Below, in pieces: positions 44,575 to 56,654 of a stretch of DNA of 64,000 nt. The position numbers were made by a program, and so were the translations under genes. Each line of letters starts with the position of its first letter. Positions within the stretch are counted from its first letter, which is position 1. The notes under the pieces were generated by a model, which saw only the letters and a program-made list of their open reading frames with translations, had not been told where the DNA came from and searched no databases. Origin of the DNA: Cubamyces lactineus (taxonomy: Eukaryota > Basidiomycota > Agaricomycetes > Polyporales > Polyporaceae); the NCBI GenBank assembly GCA_022376465.1, contig JACDTU010000010.1, forward strand, positions 1,054,001 through 1,118,000, given 5' to 3'.

Positions 44575-45042
44575 GTTGACGGCGATCTTGAGTGGTTGAC
44601 GGAATGTGTTGAAAGTAGGGAAGCTGGCGTGCTGGGACGACCTATCCGCACACAACTGCCCTTATATACATCCTGGTCCGAGCCCTTCACAAATGCATTC
44701 GCTCGTTGTACGGACGTCATTGTGATACAAGGGAAACTACGACGTAGGGTTGAGCCTAGAAAGGCAAGGCACCTCCCTATCTGAGAAGGACGTCGTGACA
44801 GACTTGCGCGGATCGTGGGTTGTGTCTGTGTCTGGGGAGAACATCGCGTCTATGACGCATTTACGTTGTCGTCTCAGTGAGCCAGAATTGTGGAGTCTCT
44901 GTGTGCTGTGGGACAGCGCGGCATTTAGACTGCCACAGAAAGCGAGCAAGATCAGCGAGAGACGTTATCAAGAATTTGTCCATAAGTATTTGGAGGAGGA
45001 TCCGGGTAGTATTGCTGCTGTAAATGTGTATAGATTTCGACG
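44575..45042. other. Intergenic region between HSP9/12 and SDR genes
   Basis: This 468-bp gap contains the HSP9/12 promoter and the 3' flank of the SDR gene. The plus-strand ORF here has no family resemblance and is not called. Confidence 0.45.
44661..44668 (-). promoter_or_regulatory. TATA box of the HSP9/12 gene
   Basis: TATATAAG on the minus strand, 87 bp before the ATG. Confidence 0.6.
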
Positions 45043-46167
45043 CTATTGGAGAAATGACCTGACTTGCTCATCCAGCCAGTCGTGTAACCGCTCCTGTTCC
45101 TGTACATTGAGTGCCACAGAACTCGGCTTGCCAATTCGTGCCCAGGGCTCCATATACTGCGGGAGGAAATTCAAGTCTGAGCTTCATGCACGATTACATG
45201 CATAGGGAGCCCGGACAAACACTCACCTTTCCGTTGTAGGCTGCGGCTTCTGGGGCACTCCCTGCATATAGAGGGGTCAATGCGCCGTTCTCGACTGGAT
45301 ATAGCACCAAGGCCTCCTGCGAATGTTGTCAGAGTCATCCATGCCATGCGTAGAGAACCCCGAGACAGCGTACCCAGATCCTCATATACCAAGGGACGTC
45401 ACCCCGGAAGATCTCGCTTCGGATGTTGCCAGGGTCTGTCGCGATCGAGATGACCTTGCCTTCCTGCGCTCCCTTGCTCGCGAAGTGCATGCTCAGCACG
45501 ACGGCGGCGAGCTTGCTTTGTGCGTACGTGTCGAAGAGGTCGATCTTTTGTCGAGCGGGTCCGTCCACGTAAGTCTCATATGCAAGCTTCCGGGGCCCGT
45601 AATGCCCCACGGACGCGAGCCAGACCAAACGCGAAGGATCAGATGATTGGCCGGATGCCGATAGGATGGGATATAGTAGGCGGCAAAGGAGATAGTGGCC
45701 TATGACGTTCGTGCCGAAAGTCGCGTCGTACCCTTGGGCGGTAAGCTGGTCCTTGGGCGGGATCATCACTCCTGCGTTGAGGTACAACACGTCTAGTTGT
45801 GACTCCCGCCTGTAGACAAGGGTTGAGTACGAGGCTGCCAAGCGCTCCATGCTGCCAGGACTCACTGCTTGAACTCTTCAACGGCCTTCTTGACAGCGCT
45901 CAGATCGCTGAGGTCTAGCTGTAAGAACAGCGCTTCCTTGCCAGTTTCCTCGCGCAGCTCCTGGATAGCACGTTCTGCCTTTTGCTGGGAGCGCGCAGCC
46001 AGGTAAACCTTGGCGTTCTTCATGAGCGAACGCTTGACGATCTCACGTCCGATGCCTGTGTTGCCGCCTGTCACTAGAACAACCTTGGACGAGAGATCTG
46101 GGAGGTGGTCTGCAGACCACGTCAGCTTCCCCGGCCATATAGATCGAAGGAGGTGGTAGATGGACAT
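45043..46167 (-). CDS. Short-chain dehydrogenase/reductase (BLI-4/retinol dehydrogenase type)
   Basis: Four exons (45866-46167, 45374-45809, 45227-45316, 45043-45156) give 313 aa. Classical SDR motifs are visible: the NAD(P) glycine motif VVLVTGGNTGIGREIVKRS near residues 30-48, DVLYLNAGVM (NNAG-type, here LNAG), the catalytic Tyr/Lys in YAQSKLAAV, and PGNIRSEIF after the active site. Members reduce short-chain aldehydes or ketones. It resembles light-induced alcohol dehydrogenase Bli-4 in layout. The N-terminus MSIYHLLRSIWPGK may anchor it to a membrane. A TATAAA box lies 89 bp upstream. Confidence 0.9.
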
Positions 46168-46255
46168 GTTGGTTCAATCGACCTGGTAGTCTGAGACGCG
46201 CAGTGTATGTGGGGGAATGAGGGGATTGGAGGGCTCCGCACGCCGCCGCACGATC

Positions 46256-46261
46256 TTTATA
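46256..46261 (-). promoter_or_regulatory. TATA box of the SDR gene
   Basis: TATAAA on the minus strand, 89 bp before the ATG. Confidence 0.6.
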
Positions 46262-46797
46262 GGCTCGAGTACGTTGCCGTTGGAGGCCAAGCGGACTGCG
46301 CGTTTCCTCACGGCAACCAGCCTTCGCATGATGAATAACGGCGACTAGATAGATTAATGAATTTGACCTAGCGAGGGGCGAGCTGCGTCATGGCTTGCAA
46401 AGAAGAAGATTCCGGTTTTCCCGGACTCCCAAAGCGCACAGTATAGCATCCGACCTCGGAAGCCGGGCATATGTATCTCGCTTTTGCCTTGGTGGCAGTG
46501 CTTGCATTACCAGCAGAGTGTTGGCAACCCACCTGCTCCCCGCCATGCTCTCATAATCCTGACAAGAGACCCAGAAGAGCCGGTGTTCACGGATACTATC
46601 ATACGAAGTACGTGGAGGGACATGGCGCAGGTCGTGGCGGCAGTGTTCACAGGTACCACTATTAGGGGTCATTCCAGTCGAGGGCCGATCATTGTGGGTA
46701 GAGTCGAGTCCGCATACGTGCCAGTCTAGAGTGCCTCACTCAGTTCCAGCTTTTGCTGACCGACCGAGCGTATATTCACTAGGAATAGCGAAAGACT

Positions 46798-47282
46798 GGG
46801 TGACTTTCCGTAACGATTTAGACACAATTCGCCTCCTGGGAAAGAAGTGGAGACAGCGTGACAGTCTGCACAGGCAGGTTAGAGTCTTTCTCCGTAGTTC
46901 ATTTCGAGCTCCGAATAGATATAGCTTTAGACACAGCAGTCTCCAGGCTCAACGATATTCGTAGTGAGTTCGAGAGCTTCGCTTGAGGCCGCGGTGAGCT
47001 GATGGCCTTCCTGAAATGGTCAACCAGTGCACAGGCTCGCCACTGTCGACTCCACTTTTCTCACTCAAGCGAGGATAGAGACCATAAGCGAGGAATAGAG
47101 AGGGGGTGACCCCCCTCTCTATTTGACTGGGTTTAGAGAGCCTAACCGAGGTTTAGACTGGTTTAGAGAATGTGGGGCGGACTGTCGGAGTTTCAAAATG
47201 TCACGCTCGGACATCGGGGTTTTGTGGCGCTAACATTTAGCGCAGCTAAACCTGTATCTAAACACGTTACGGAAAGTCACCC
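46798..47282. mobile_element. 485-bp MITE with 18-bp perfect terminal repeats and 3-bp target duplication
   Basis: The ends are GGGTGACTTTCCGTAACG at 46798-46815 and its exact reverse complement at 47265-47282. Similarity continues inward with a small gap (TTTAGACACA versus TTTAGATACA). The trinucleotide ACT flanks both sides (46795-46797 and 47283-47285), as a target-site duplication would. The interior is non-coding, with several GTTTAGA words and a long hairpin. The autonomous partner is not in this window. Confidence 0.82.
47094..47123. repeat. Perfect 13-bp hairpin inside the MITE
   Basis: AATAGAGAGGGGG and its exact complement are separated by four bases (TGAC), forming a stable stem in the middle of the element. 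Confidence 0.85.
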
Positions 47283-48510
47283 ACTGTACGATCTTCGAGT
47301 GAGACTCGTATTTTGCAATCCAACTGACGCGATCGCCATCCAGATTCCACTCATTGCGACGGCCCCTTCTCGGGGTTATAGTATCACAGGCAGAGATACT
47401 AAAGGCTAAAAGAGGTATACCACTGAGGCCTGGCTAGAGCTGCAGCTGCTGCTAGTGGCATTCAGGTCAAGCTCGACTCGGAAGAATTCGGGGCTCGAAA
47501 CGCTCGGCGACCTCTTTATCGACATGCACAGCCTCTTTCCCAGGCCTCTGATGTCGAGGAGTGCGACGATCAGATCCAAAGCCCTTCCAAGTTGTCCTTC
47601 ACGACCACACGCGCCTCCAGATTTCTCTCTGTACCGCTTTTCACCGTCTGCATCATCTGACACACCGGTTGCTTTCCTGTCGCAACATTCGGGACACAGT
47701 TGTGCTGACCTCCCCGGAAACTAGAGTAACTGGATTGCCACTCGTCCGAGTCGGCGATGTGACCTTATCGCTGGTTGGACTGATGAATCTGTCTAAGGGA
47801 CATGACGGCCCTGGGTACTGAGATGATGTTGCGTGACCTAGGCTCAACACGCCGTACCGAGTCCGCCATGCCGCGCTCGTGCGAACGCTCGATGCGCACA
47901 CATGGAGACGCGTTTGCTGCCAAGGTGCGCCGAGCGTCGAGTATCGCGACATACCCATCAATCCAGGCCTGCCGTACACGCTAATCACTGACTCTCAGGC
48001 CCAGCAGATCCCTCGTCGTCGACTGTCAACATCCCCCACCGTGGACCCCATAGCAGACAGGCTGCGGTCCAACCAGGTGTCTGCCAATTAAACATCGGAG
48101 ACGGACGAGCCCTCCGAGCCAGTGATCAACGCCGCAGTCGCCTGGTATCCTTGATCTCTCTGTACCGGATCAAAACGACGGCTGTTGCCCAGCAATAGCA
48201 CGACGGTGACCAGTCAGTCAGCACACGACAGTCTACCTGACATGGCTGGGCGTATGTTAATCACGCCCGGCGTTGTGGCATCGTTTCGGCGTACAAAAGG
48301 CGGTTCTCTCTTACGATGCCAACCGTCCGACCATCTGTCGTCCCCGTCCCTATCCCCTCTTCGCCTTCTTCTGGACCCTGGTGGTCCCTCGTTGCTTATT
48401 CTTTGGTACTAGGCCCTCGGTCCTCGTCACCTCTGTTGCCTGTTCACTTCCGGCTGCGCCGTCGCGACCCAATCAAAACATATCCCCCTCTTGGCTGAGC
48501 TACGGGCGAC

Positions 48511-49788
48511 ATGACGCGCATCCTCCTTCCCGTCTCCGTCTTCGCTGTGCTTCTCGCGTGCGCACACGCGGCACCAACGCCCCTCTTCGGGATCCACCTC
48601 GACTCGGGGAATGAGAGTAGCGCGACGCCGACGCCGGTCTCTCAGGACGAAATCGCGAGCACGATCCTGCGACCGGCGCTCTTCTCGCGCACCGCGTACT
48701 GCCCTTCACAGAACGTGTCTACCTGGAGCTGCGGTGGGCCCTGCGACGCGATTCCGAACGTCAAGGTCCTCGCGTCCGGCGGCGACGAGGGTGAGATCCC
48801 GAGGTGTAAGTGATCGGCATGCTCTGTGGGTGTAAGTGTGTAGTGGCGTGCGTTGACACTTGGACGGCACCGACAGTCTTCATTGCGAGCGACCCTGATT
48901 CACAGACGATCGTCGTGGCGCATCAGGGGACAGACCCACACAACATCCTCTCGATCGCAAACGACGTCGAGTTCGCGCAAGTCGACGCAAACACGACGCT
49001 CTTCCCCAAAGCAAGTGGTACGTCGCTCCTTTCGTGGTTGCCATCACTGCGATGCACGTTCTATACTCACTGAACCTCGCAGGCGACGTGAAGCTTCACA
49101 GCGGCTTCCAAGACACACAGGGCCGCACGGCCGACATTGTAATGTCCACAGTGCAGAGCGGGCTCTCCTCGACGAACTTCAAGCGCGTCTTGGTCACTGG
49201 GCACTCGCTCGGTGCGGCGATCGCTTCATTGGACGCTGCGATGCTCCGCATGGCCCTCCCTGACGACGTCCAAGTACAGTCGGTCGTCTTCGGACTACCG
49301 CGCGTCGGTAACCAGGCATGGGCGGATCTCATGGACTCCCTGGTATGTCTTTCCCAGTTTAGCACCTGCCCGCGAACGCCGGCGCATTTATAGCTATTGC
49401 TTGACTGACGAGTTGTCACATTTCACAACGACAGATTCCTGATTTCGTGCACGTAACGAACCAGAAGGACCCTGTGCCGACTGTGCCGCCGCATGCGCTC
49501 AGCTTTGAGCAACCGCAGGGCGAGATCCACATCACCGCGGTCGACGACACTACGGGGAATGCGACGATGGTCGCATGTCCCGGACAAGAGAACCAGGTAT
49601 GTGACATGTATTCATAGAGCATGCTCAACCATCTGTGTTTGTATTTGGAGAGCTGATCCTTGACTGTGCTTTCGTAGAACTGCTCCCCTGGGTTCTCCAT
49701 CGCGGACATCGCGGAACTTTCGATCCCTAACCACCTCGGGCCCTATCTCGCCGGGATCTCGTTTGGCGACAAGCAGTGCCCGCAATAA
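48511..49788 (+). CDS. Secreted class 3 (fungal-type) lipase
   Basis: Five exons (48511-48805, 48877-49017, 49083-49342, 49435-49596, 49678-49788) give 322 aa. A signal peptide (MTRILLPVSVFAVLLACAHA) is followed by the alpha/beta-hydrolase core. The nucleophile elbow is VLVTGHSLGAAIAS (Ser near residue 190), the acid is in NQKDPVPTVPP, and the His is in IPNHLGPYLAG, giving a complete Ser-Asp-His triad. FIASDPDSQTIVVAHQGT supplies the oxyanion region. Four Cys near the N-terminus (YCPSQ, WSCGGPCDA) and two late ones (CSPGF, KQCPQ) may form disulfides. It should hydrolyse triacylglycerols or related esters outside the cell. Confidence 0.93.
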
Positions 49789-51860
49789 GTGACGATGACA
49801 CACATAGTACGACCTAACATGACCGACGATCCCCTCCCTCATCCACTACCCGCATCCCACCCAGTGTATGCAGGGTTGCATCAAATATGGGGTATCGAAG
49901 GGAGCAACGAGCATAGCATATATACAGCTGCTGAAATCCGCGCGTCTCGGCGTATTTGCATGCGGATAGTGCAACACCTAGTTCTGTAATTGCATCTGTA
50001 GAAGTAGCACAATTGGGGATATTTATTCGGGTATTCGGGGATGACAGACTCGCTGGGCTGAGGGCTCGGCGCGGGGCGGCGATACGGCGGTGCGTTGTGG
50101 GTCCAAAGTACACCACTCATGCGAGAGCCTAGTGGATGGATCTTGGGCGGAGATCTCACCGGGCGCGTCTGCGTCGAGCGTCGGCTACTGCGAGATCAGG
50201 GTCGTAGACGCGCTCTTGTACACCACCTTGACATGCTCAACAGGGTCGAATCCGTCATTGACTACGCTACTTCGAATCGCCGGGTCCGCTGTATTCATTG
50301 CACTCGAGCTTCCTCGGCCTCAGCGGCAAGCGCGACGTCGCTTGTCGCGCGAAGCTGGAGGTGTGGCATGCAGCACGCGCAGGGATCGGCAAGGGCGTAC
50401 GAACGACGTCACGCGATTCACAGCGATTCAGTCACCTGGTGCGCACCCTGACGGACCTTCGCCGATCGAATTCAACGAGCGTGAAGCTCTGAAGCTTGCC
50501 CACGGTGGGAGAGCCACTCTCGCCGTCGACGGAATGTGCATGCCGGGCAACAGGTGCGTACCTTGCGTACGCCGTATAGGAGCTCCGAGCTGGCCTGGCC
50601 CAGCAGCTGCCATTCCGCACCGCCGGCAAACGCGACCCGGACTCTCGGCTGGGGCAGGCAGCGCGCGTGCGGGGTAATGACTTCAGGAGGCGGTCTTCAG
50701 CGCCCTGACCTCGACGGTGACTCGTCCGCGTCGGCCGTCTATCTCGTCTTGACCTCCTCCTCCTATCATGCTCGCCTCTGGCCGTGCACCTCTTCGTTCG
50801 TCCAAGGCTATCCTGCAGAGCGGCGTTGGAGCCAGGTGAGTCTCATGCCTCTCTAGCTCATGAACTGTGTCCCGTGTGGCGCTGTGGTTCTATGAACCGC
50901 GAAGATAGCGCGTCCCTCTGGCTAGTATGGCACTTCTCTCCGGGGACGAGCGGGATTACGGTGGGCAGATCTGTACGCTCGCAGGTGACGCGCAATGCTA
51001 TCGCGGTGTGGAGGCAGCAGCTCTGGTGCTCCATCACTGGCATGGACACAAGACCACGGTACGACCACCGCGCCCGTCCCCGGGGCCCGCATTACCTGTC
51101 CTTCTTGCCGTTCTCGCTGGAGGCAGCTTGTGGGCCGAGCGTGTTGTCCCACACTGTATGAGCGCGAATCATGGAAGGTGCGGCTGCGTGGGCAAGCGCT
51201 ATATATTGCGCGATGCAACCTTGCGAGCCTTGAGTTCGGGTACGACACATCGTCGATAGCGGCATTTCAGCACGAGACAGGTCCAGGTCTCATTTCGTGG
51301 CCGCGGTGTTATGAGCGCATGTCGTGACGTACCCCGTCGTGTGCTTACGCGCAGCCCATCCCGTCCAGACAAAGGCGTGCAAGGCGAACGACCCACGTAT
51401 AGTACTGTGCCAGTGGGTCTATGGTCCCACTGCCGACCAGGATACGGTGGTCGAGTCAGGACGGGAGGGGATGCCAAGAGGACGCATAAGTACGCCACCA
51501 CGTCCGATCGGTTTGCTGTAAATGGACGGACTGGGGCAGATCCCGGCGAAACGTTGATGCCTCGGACGGAGTCCATCCGTTATCGGCAGTCCTCCTTCCC
51601 AATTCGTGCCACTTCTTCCCCGAACGGCCTGCTGCCGGCCCACCGTACTCTCGCCTTTGGCTCTGGCTGGACATGTGGCCGTACGTGAATCAATTTGCTG
51701 ATAATTCGCTGCGCTCCGATCTAGCACGCGGAGCCCCTACTCGACCGCCATCCTCTCCCGGAACTCGTCCCATTCTCAGCGGGGCGTCCCGTCCCATATA
51801 AGTACCGCACGTTCGAACAGCGTTTGCGGACACACCGCCCACTTTAAACACTCCCGCGAC
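49789..51860. other. 2.1-kb interval without a recognisable gene
   Basis: Between the lipase and the aminotransferase there are only overlapping, unrelated ORFs of up to 195 codons on both strands. None has domain resemblance, and splice sites do not link them sensibly. Composition is GC-rich, so ORFs of this length arise by chance. It may be a long promoter or a heavily decayed gene. Confidence 0.4.
51797..51802 (+). promoter_or_regulatory. TATA box of the aminotransferase gene
   Basis: TATAAG occurs 59 bp before the ATG. Confidence 0.55.
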
Positions 51861-53504
51861 ATGTCCTCTGCCGCGCAGTCCCACGCATCCCTGGTCGAGT
51901 TTGGCAAGCAGCATGTCACCAAGGGCCTTGGTCGCATCGTCGATGCTGTCATTGCTAAGGGCGAGGGGTCGTACGTAACTCTCGGGGATGGCAGACAGCT
52001 ACTCGACTTCACCACCGGAATCGGTGTGACGAACTTTGGTATGTGCTCCTGATCTGTCCATATGCAAGCTGAAATCATGAAACCGCCCGCAGGCCACTGC
52101 CACCCGAAGATTAGCAAAGCGGCGGCTGATCAGTGCATGAACTTGGTTCACGGGCAGGTAAGTACTTCCCGACAGCGCCCCTCCTATCATACTGATACGG
52201 CCCACAATACAGTGCAGCATCGCTTTCCACGGCCCTTACCTCGAGCTCATTCAGCGACTTCTGCCCATGATGCCGCACCCTTCTCTCGACTCGTTCTTCT
52301 TCTGGAACTCCGGCTCTGAGGCCGTTGAGGCTGCTATCAAGATGGCGCGCACCTTCACCGGCAGACAAAACATCATCAGTATGCAGGGCGGCTACCACGG
52401 CCGTACCTTCGGTGCAATGGCCGTCACGAAGAGCAAGACGATCTACAGCGAGGGCTTCCACCCGCTCATGGTGCGTATATCCACCTTCTCTATGACATCG
52501 TATCTGAGTCAATGAACCGTCCACAACAGCCCGGGGTGTTCGCTCTCCCCTTCCCTTACTGGCACCAACTCGGTGTCCCCTCGGATACCCCCAGCTCGAA
52601 GTTGTCCGAGATGTGTCTTAACCAATTGTCTCTGTTGCTCTCGCAGGCGAGCGCCCCTCGGGACACCGCCGCGATAATCATCGAGACTGTCCTCGGCGAG
52701 GGCGGCTACGTTCCTGCTCCGCCGGAGTTCCTGAAGGGCCTGCGGGACATCTGCGACAAGCACGGTATCATGCTCATCATCGACGAGGTGCAGTGCGGGT
52801 ACGGCCGCACAGGCAAGCACTACGCCATTGAATATTCGGGCGTGCGTCCGGACATCATGATCACCGCGAAGGCGAGCAGATTTTGTCCTAAAGCACGAAA
52901 TTTGGGAGTAACATTGATATCATTGACTAGGGTCTTGCGAACGGCTTCCCGCTCAGCGGCGTGATCAGCCGGAAGGAGCTTACGGACAAACTCAAGCCTG
53001 GCTCGATGGGTGGCACGTACGCCGGTAACGCGGTAGCCTGCGCAGCCGCAGTTGCCGCTGCAGACGTAATGAAGGAGGAGAAAATCCTGGACAACGTCAA
53101 CGCTCGGTACGCCTGACCTCTTCCCCTCTCAACGCGTCTGTTGCAATTCGCTGATTTTGTATCTCAGCTCGAAGGAGCTCTTCGCCGCGCTGAACGAGCT
53201 CCGCGCTAACCCCAAGCTCGCACCTGCGATCCTCGACGTGCGCGGACAAGGTCTCATGGTCGCGGTCGAATTTGCGTCGCCGACGGGCACAGGCCCGTAC
53301 GACGCATTCCGGAACGAGGCCGTGCCCGAGAAGCTCGCGAGCCGCGTCGCGAAGCGGTGTGTGGAGAAGGGGCTGCTGATCCTGACGACGAGCGTGTACG
53401 AGGTGATCAGGTTCATCCCGCCGCTCAACATCTCCCAGGAGGACCTCGCGAAGGGCTGCCGGATCTTTGCGGAGGCGGTCGAGGAGGTCGTGCGGGAGGG
53501 CTGA
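51861..53504 (+). CDS. Class III PLP aminotransferase (4-aminobutyrate aminotransferase-like)
   Basis: Six exons (51861-52038, 52093-52157, 52213-52470, 52530-52871, 52931-53106, 53168-53504) give 451 aa. Motifs: [40 protein letters not shown] (PLP phosphate loop), [34 protein letters not shown] with the ring-stacking Asp, and PLP-binding Lys in [15 protein letters not shown]. These enzymes transfer the amino group of GABA or related omega-amines to a 2-oxo acid. The exact amine substrate is not certain. The intron after the PLP lysine codon uses a GC donor at 52872 (AAG then GCGAGC). The alternative GT donor would insert twelve residues and leave a 23-bp intron. Confidence 0.93.
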
Positions 53505-54225
53505 GCTATCTCGGATGCAGCCCCTACGCATACATAGGGATGATGCAGGCGATTGCTACAGACGCAAAAGTTGAGAAGTTGGATTTACATTTGTACCATG
53601 GATTGGGAAGAAGCGAATATCACGGTGTATTGTGCTGTCGACGTCATGGTTCCTAGAAATTGCTATGCATGCATACATTGTATAGACGACTCGTTCCGCC
53701 GCAGTATGCACTCCTGGCTGGCTCCGAACGCACACAATCTGAAGAACCACCTCCATTCTGTCGAGTATGCACAACTTCTGCGGAAGGCTGGAGTAACAAC
53801 ACCCGGCGCTTGGAATGCATATGCATACTGACGCCGTCAGTGGGAGCCACACAGTCACTGTCCTCTTTCTCGTAATACCCGCAGCGTCCGTTGTGTATTT
53901 TCGTCCTGAACGCTCGCCATCACTTCCGAGCTCTTCGCTGGGCTATCCTGGTCGCACGCTGCCCAATCCCGTGTCTTTCTTCCCAGCTGAGTTCAGAGTG
54001 GCTGCTGTGCGCGGCCCACCAAGTGGCGTGAAACTGGTGCCGTGCTTGCCGCTCGCTCGCCAGGCCGGCATCGTGCCGTTCCCCGCACTTCTCCTCCAGG
54101 CCGCCGTCCTCGGCCACGGCTCTCCCAGGCGCACACGCCCATCTTTCTCCCCTTCGTCCTCTTCTCCATCTCTCGCTCCTGGCCTGCACCGCTCGGCCGT
54201 CCTCGCGCGGCCCATCTCATGCACC
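53505..54225. other. Intergenic region upstream of the RING gene
   Basis: This 721-bp gap includes A/T-rich sequence with GCATATGCATAC-like palindromes near 53660 and 53820, then a GC- and C/T-rich promoter. No gene is supported. The in-frame ORF upstream of the RING start appears to be leader sequence. Confidence 0.4.
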
Positions 54226-56654
54226 ATGCACGCCGCCGGTCTTGACATCGGGTCTGCTCTCAGTGGCATCGGCATCGGCACTAGCACTACTACTGGCGCC
54301 CCTCAGGCTGCTCGTTCCGGGATCACAGGCAAAATGCTCCGTTGGATCGTCACGCTCTGTATCGTCTGCCTGGCCGCCACCTGGGTGCCCCTCGCGCACG
54401 CATACATCCCCGCGAGGCCGACGAACGAGACGAACGTCGCGCAGGCCGCAGGGCTCAACTTCTCTGATGTCTCTACGCTCGATATGCAGTGGTTCCCGAT
54501 GGGCAACTACAAGGAGAACGTCTCGTACCAGCTTGTTGGCGCGTATAGCAATGGGATCAACAAGGTGTGCTGCTGGTTCATCACTTTGTTTACGCTCTTG
54601 GGTGGTCATGGAAAGGGGTGCGATGCAAATCGCGCGAGGGAGGATGCACAATTGCTGTTGATGAGAGCTGCGGTTTCCTAGGAACTGGTTTCCTTACTTC
54701 CGTCGTCCTATGTCTATGTCTTCTTGCCTATCTCACATATCATATCAGGGCGCACTTGTCCATTTCTCCGAGGACCAAATGCCGAATGAAACGAGTGAGT
54801 ATGACCCGGTAATCTACCAGTCTGCGCGGTGATCAAACAGGGCTGGACTTCGATGTACATTACAGCCACGACACCATGGATTGCACTAGTCTCTTGCGAC
54901 ACGAATTCATCGCATGCCTCCATGGAGGACGACATCTTCACCCTGGCACAGGAGCGCGGAGCTGTTGCAGGGGTAGGTTTCTGATCAATCCCATCCATGT
55001 CCTGAGCCGTTGACCGAGATGTTCGGCGGCACGCCACTAAACATCCAGCTTCTGTACTCCCTCTACTCAATCACCTGTGTCATCAACTCCGAGTACTCCG
55101 ATCCGGCGAAGTTCAATCAAGTGATGGACATATTCGCGACCCAGTCGCTCATCTCATCACAGTACGCCTCTACACACGACCTCACTCCACAGTGCAACCG
55201 ACCTTTCTCACGCTCATCTTGACGCGACTGCGCAGAACCATCGAGGACCAATTCCACGCGAACGATACCATCCTTTCCAAGTATTACTGGTACAGCCCGA
55301 AGCTCCTGAACGAGTCTGCCTCGATCATTCAGGCGGCGGTCATCAATGGCACGCTGAAGGAATCGGGCTATCTGTTTGCGGAACTCAAGGCGTGGAATGC
55401 GACGGAACCCACCAACACGACCAGTACAGGTTCCGACGGCAACGTGGATAGCGAACCCGGAGCCGGCACACAGCCTCCCAAGAACACAAACACGAGCTTA
55501 GCGATGTGCGTGTGCCTTACTAGCCTAGCGCTTTATGTGCTCATAGACAGGGGTCAGGATCATTCTCTATGCAATCACTGGCTGCGTCTCTGCACTCTTC
55601 TGCGTTGTGATCATATCGGGAGTACGTATCGACTTTACATGATACCGTTGGGAACGCCAGTCTGACGGCGTTGTTTTGTCCATAGGCTGTCAGGGCGATC
55701 CGTCATCCAGAACGATACGGCCCACGCTCCGCAGACGCCGCCGCCTTCGGAGGACCGCCTGGAGCACAAAGCCGCGCACGAGGCCTCACCCGTGCGATCC
55801 TCGACACTTTCCCAGTCGTCAAGTTCGGCCGCGCAGAAGCAGACGCAGACGCACCCATGGCGGGTAAGGACATCGAGAGCACAGATACAGGCGACCTCCA
55901 CTACGCCTCGGCGTACGGCATGACACAGTCTCCAGGAAAGGGTGGCGCCCAGGACGTAGAGGTCGAGCTGAGGGAGTGGCAGATCGCCGCGACCCAGCTC
56001 AGTTCGGATGAAAAGGCTGCAGATGCTCATGGGTACCCGATCCCCCGCAATTCGGCACACACGGACGAGGACGAGCCCGAGGACCCGTCGAAGCGCGCGA
56101 GCTCGTCGTCGCAGGTCCCCCAGCCTATTCCGCGCCCGCCGAAGCCGCCCGCAGACGGCCCGCCGAGCGGGGAGAAGGATGTCGTGCCAGACGCAATCGG
56201 ACGGGAGACGTGCCCGATCTGCATCGTCGATTTTGAAGAGGGCGACGACCTCCGGGTACTGCCATGTGAAGGCCACCACCGCTTCCACCAGGAGTGCGTC
56301 GACCAGTGGCTGCTCGAGCTTTCGAGTAGCTGCCCAATCTGCCGACAAGGTACGTTTCCCAGTTCAACTCGAGGTTCGCTTGCGGACAAGCTGATCTGAC
56401 TTAATGTCGCGATTCTGCGTGCAGACTTCCAAGCGCTGCAAACGATGATCGCGTCGAGCGACGACGGCGACCATCTCGAGCCGCCGCACATGCCCGGGGC
56501 AGCGCGTCCGATCTCCACTGCAGCCGCGCGCTTCTCACGGTACCTCAAGTTCGCGCGACGACGGCGGCAGCGCCGCGAGCGCGGGGATGCGAGTTCGACG
56601 GCGCATGAGGGGACAGGCCCACCGATGCCCGTCGCGGAGGAGTCGGTAGCGTGA
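54226..56654 (+). CDS. PA-TM-RING E3 ubiquitin ligase
   Basis: Eight exons (54226-54564, 54749-54794, 54866-54972, 55049-55161, 55236-55505, 55558-55621, 55686-56349, 56425-56654) give 610 aa. A hydrophobic signal anchor ([20 protein letters not shown]) near residues 38-60 leads into a luminal protease-associated-like domain with N-glycosylation sites (NETN, NFSD, NVSY). A single transmembrane helix ([19 protein letters not shown]) follows near residue 293. The cytosolic part ends in a RING-H2 finger: [35 protein letters not shown]. The layout is that of RNF13/GRAIL-type ligases that ubiquitinate proteins at endosome or vacuole membranes. The C-terminus is basic, then acidic. Confidence 0.9.

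Larger units (their letters stand above)
46168..48510. other. 2.3-kb gene-poor interval
   Basis: This interval holds the SDR promoter, the 485-bp MITE, and then 1.2 kb before the lipase gene in which I find no convincing gene. The stretch 48300-48500 is C/T-rich, typical of a fungal promoter and leader. ORFs at 47400-48100 have no family resemblance; a decayed gene is possible. Confidence 0.4.

Noticed and set aside
50090..50677. A 195-codon ORF as a gene
   Set aside because: It has no recognisable motif, overlaps several other ORFs of similar length in GC-rich DNA and has no sensible splice partners.
52908..52930. A GT-AG alternative in the aminotransferase
   Set aside because: It would leave a 23-bp intron and insert twelve residues next to the PLP lysine. 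The GC donor at 52872 gives the conserved [12 protein letters not shown].
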